Assembly: GCA_017614625.1 (NCBI GenBank)
Contig: JAGABK010000144.1
Coordinates: 1-6,797, forward strand
Origin: Spirochaetales bacterium
Lineage (GTDB): Bacteria; Spirochaetota; Spirochaetia; Sphaerochaetales; Sphaerochaetaceae
Length of the DNA stretch: 6,797 nucleotides
Direction of reading: 5' to 3'
The notes beneath the pieces are model-generated. The model had not been told where the DNA came from. It saw nothing but the letters and a program-made list of their open reading frames with translations, and made no database searches. The translations under genes and the position numbers were made by a program. Positions 6,370 to 6,797 of the stretch are shown piece by piece; within the stretch, counting starts at the first letter, position 1, and the number at the start of each line of letters is the position of its first letter.

Positions 6370-6429
6370 TCAAAACAAACATTCTTTTTTCGTTTCGGAA
6401 ACGAAACAATAAAAAAGTGTTTGTTTGAT
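6369..6429. repeat. nested inverted repeat, candidate DeoR-family operator
   Basis: The core 6388-6406 is a perfect palindrome with 9-base arms around one G: TTTCGTTTC, G, GAAACGAAA. With the next base the right side reads GAAACGAAAC, a tandem of GAAAC. Outside it, ATCAAAACAAACA (6369-6381) pairs with TGTTTGTTTGAT (6418-6429) apart from one extra A. The whole lies between the two divergent promoters, upstream of both -35 boxes. Tandem or inverted GAAAC/CTTTC-like units are known from operators of some DeoR-family proteins such as AgaR, so binding by the adjacent regulator is a reasonable inference. It is unlikely to be a terminator, because both flanking genes point away from it. Confidence 0.6.
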
Positions 6430-6449
6430 GAATACAACGAAAAAACTGT

Positions 6450-6478
6450 TTGACGGCGGGCACCCGGCATGGTATGAA
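6450..6478 (+). promoter_or_regulatory. candidate promoter of the solute-binding protein gene
   Basis: TTGACG (6450-6455, 5 of 6) and TATGAA (6473-6478, 4 of 6) are 17 bases apart. The spacer is G+C-rich in otherwise A+T-rich DNA. Transcription would start near 6485, giving a leader of about 65 bases. The inverted repeat lies just upstream. Confidence 0.5.
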
Positions 6479-6535
6479 AAATAGTGAAAGTCATTTTGTA
6501 AAACTATTTGAAAATGACAATCGAAAAAAGGAGAG

Positions 6536-6541
6536 AAGGAG
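6536..6541 (+). promoter_or_regulatory. ribosome binding site of the solute-binding protein gene
   Basis: AAGGAG lies eight bases before the ATG at 6550. A second purine-rich match, AAAGGAG at 6528-6533 approximately, lies just upstream. The strong site fits high expression of a binding protein. Confidence 0.75.
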
Positions 6542-6549
6542 AAAAGCTT

Positions 6550-6797
6550 ATGAAGAAACTGTTTGTCATCATGCTCGTTCTCTTGGCTGCTTTTTCCGTC
6601 TTCGCCCAGGGCGCGACGGAAGCCGCTCCGGCAGCAGCTGAGAAGGAAAGCCATATTCCTACCGGAACACCTCCTGCAGGAACAATCGAGCTTGTAATGT
6701 GGGATGACATGAACCTTGATGTCGACGCCGTCTTCCAGAAGGCAGCCGCAGACTTCAACGCCAGCCAGTCCCAGTACCATGTCACCGTCGTCTTCAC
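6550..6797 (+). CDS. extracellular solute-binding protein of a sugar ABC transporter (partial, N-terminal 82 codons)
   Basis: The frame runs off the right edge. It begins MKKLFVIMLVLLAAFSVFA, a classic signal peptide with a predicted signal peptidase I cut after Ala19 (V-F-A before Q). No lipobox cysteine is present, so it would be a free periplasmic protein rather than a lipoprotein. After a low-complexity Ala/Glu/Pro linker (GATEAAPAAAEKE), the mature part starts with GTIELVMWDDMNLDVDAVFQ and AAADFNASQSQYHVTVVF. That is the first strand, helix and second strand of family-1 solute-binding proteins (ELVMW..., then a helix ending in F...P/Q...VTVV). Such proteins capture mono- or oligosaccharides for an ABC importer, whose permease genes would be expected beyond the edge. 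The divergent DeoR-type gene and HAD phosphatase support a sugar locus. The substrate is unknown. Confidence 0.85.
   Translation, partial: MKKLFVIMLVLLAAFSVFAQGATEAAPAAAEKESHIPTGTPPAGTIELVMWDDMNLDVDAVFQKAAADFNASQSQYHVTVVF

Noticed and set aside
6381..6416. Palindrome flanked by T6 and A6 runs as a bidirectional terminator
   Set aside because: Both neighbouring genes point away from it, so no transcript is expected to end there; an operator explains it better.
6455..6470. Short G+C-rich GGGCACCC-like symmetry before the binding-protein gene
   Set aside because: Arms of only three to four bases within a promoter spacer; too short to claim as a site.
6370..6780. Minus-strand open frame starting inside the binding-protein gene
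   Set aside because: It runs through the divergent promoter region and lies opposite a signal peptide with a good ribosome binding site.
1..6797. CRISPR arrays, tRNA or rRNA genes, insertion sequences, phage genes, riboswitches
   Set aside because: No spaced direct repeats, cloverleaf-like genes, transposase motifs or long structured leaders were seen; the only gene-free stretches are short promoter regions.

Overview
The window looks like a chromosomal segment of a spirochaete, possibly of the Sphaerochaeta/Treponema type. This is inferred from three things: the divergent signal peptidase I, the yebC-ruvC-ruvA order without ruvB, and a sugar-binding protein leader ending FAQGATEAAP, a style I associate with spirochaetal binding proteins. 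Coding DNA is fairly G+C-rich, while the two divergent intergenic regions (about 514-577 and 6324-6549) are strongly A+T-rich. The genus cannot be fixed from the sequence alone.

Left part (1-2741): the minus strand carries the first 171 codons of a membrane-anchored protein with a PEGA-like domain, running off the left edge. It diverges from lepB (signal peptidase I), which overlaps the following hemW (radical SAM protein of the HemW/HemN group). The lepB promoter lies so close to its ATG that the mRNA is probably leaderless. Middle part (2742-4691): a promoter directly after the hemW stop drives yebC, followed closely by ruvC and ruvA, which encode two parts of the Holliday-junction machinery. 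ruvB is not here.

Right part (4694-6797): a minus-strand pair, a DeoR-family regulator followed by a Cof-type HAD phosphatase, faces ruvA tail to tail with only two bases between stop codons. The regulator diverges from an exported solute-binding protein, cut by the right edge, whose type suggests the first gene of a sugar ABC transporter operon. The 226-bp divergent region holds a nested inverted repeat with a 9-bp-arm palindrome built of GAAAC units, a good candidate operator for the DeoR protein.

Most of the window is ordinary housekeeping plus a sugar-uptake locus; I do not see a new defence, mobile or RNA-guided system. The points most worth checking are the leaderless lepB start with back-to-back -35 boxes, the altered HemW motifs, and the candidate DeoR operator. 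No tRNA, rRNA, CRISPR array, insertion sequence or convincing intrinsic terminator was seen.
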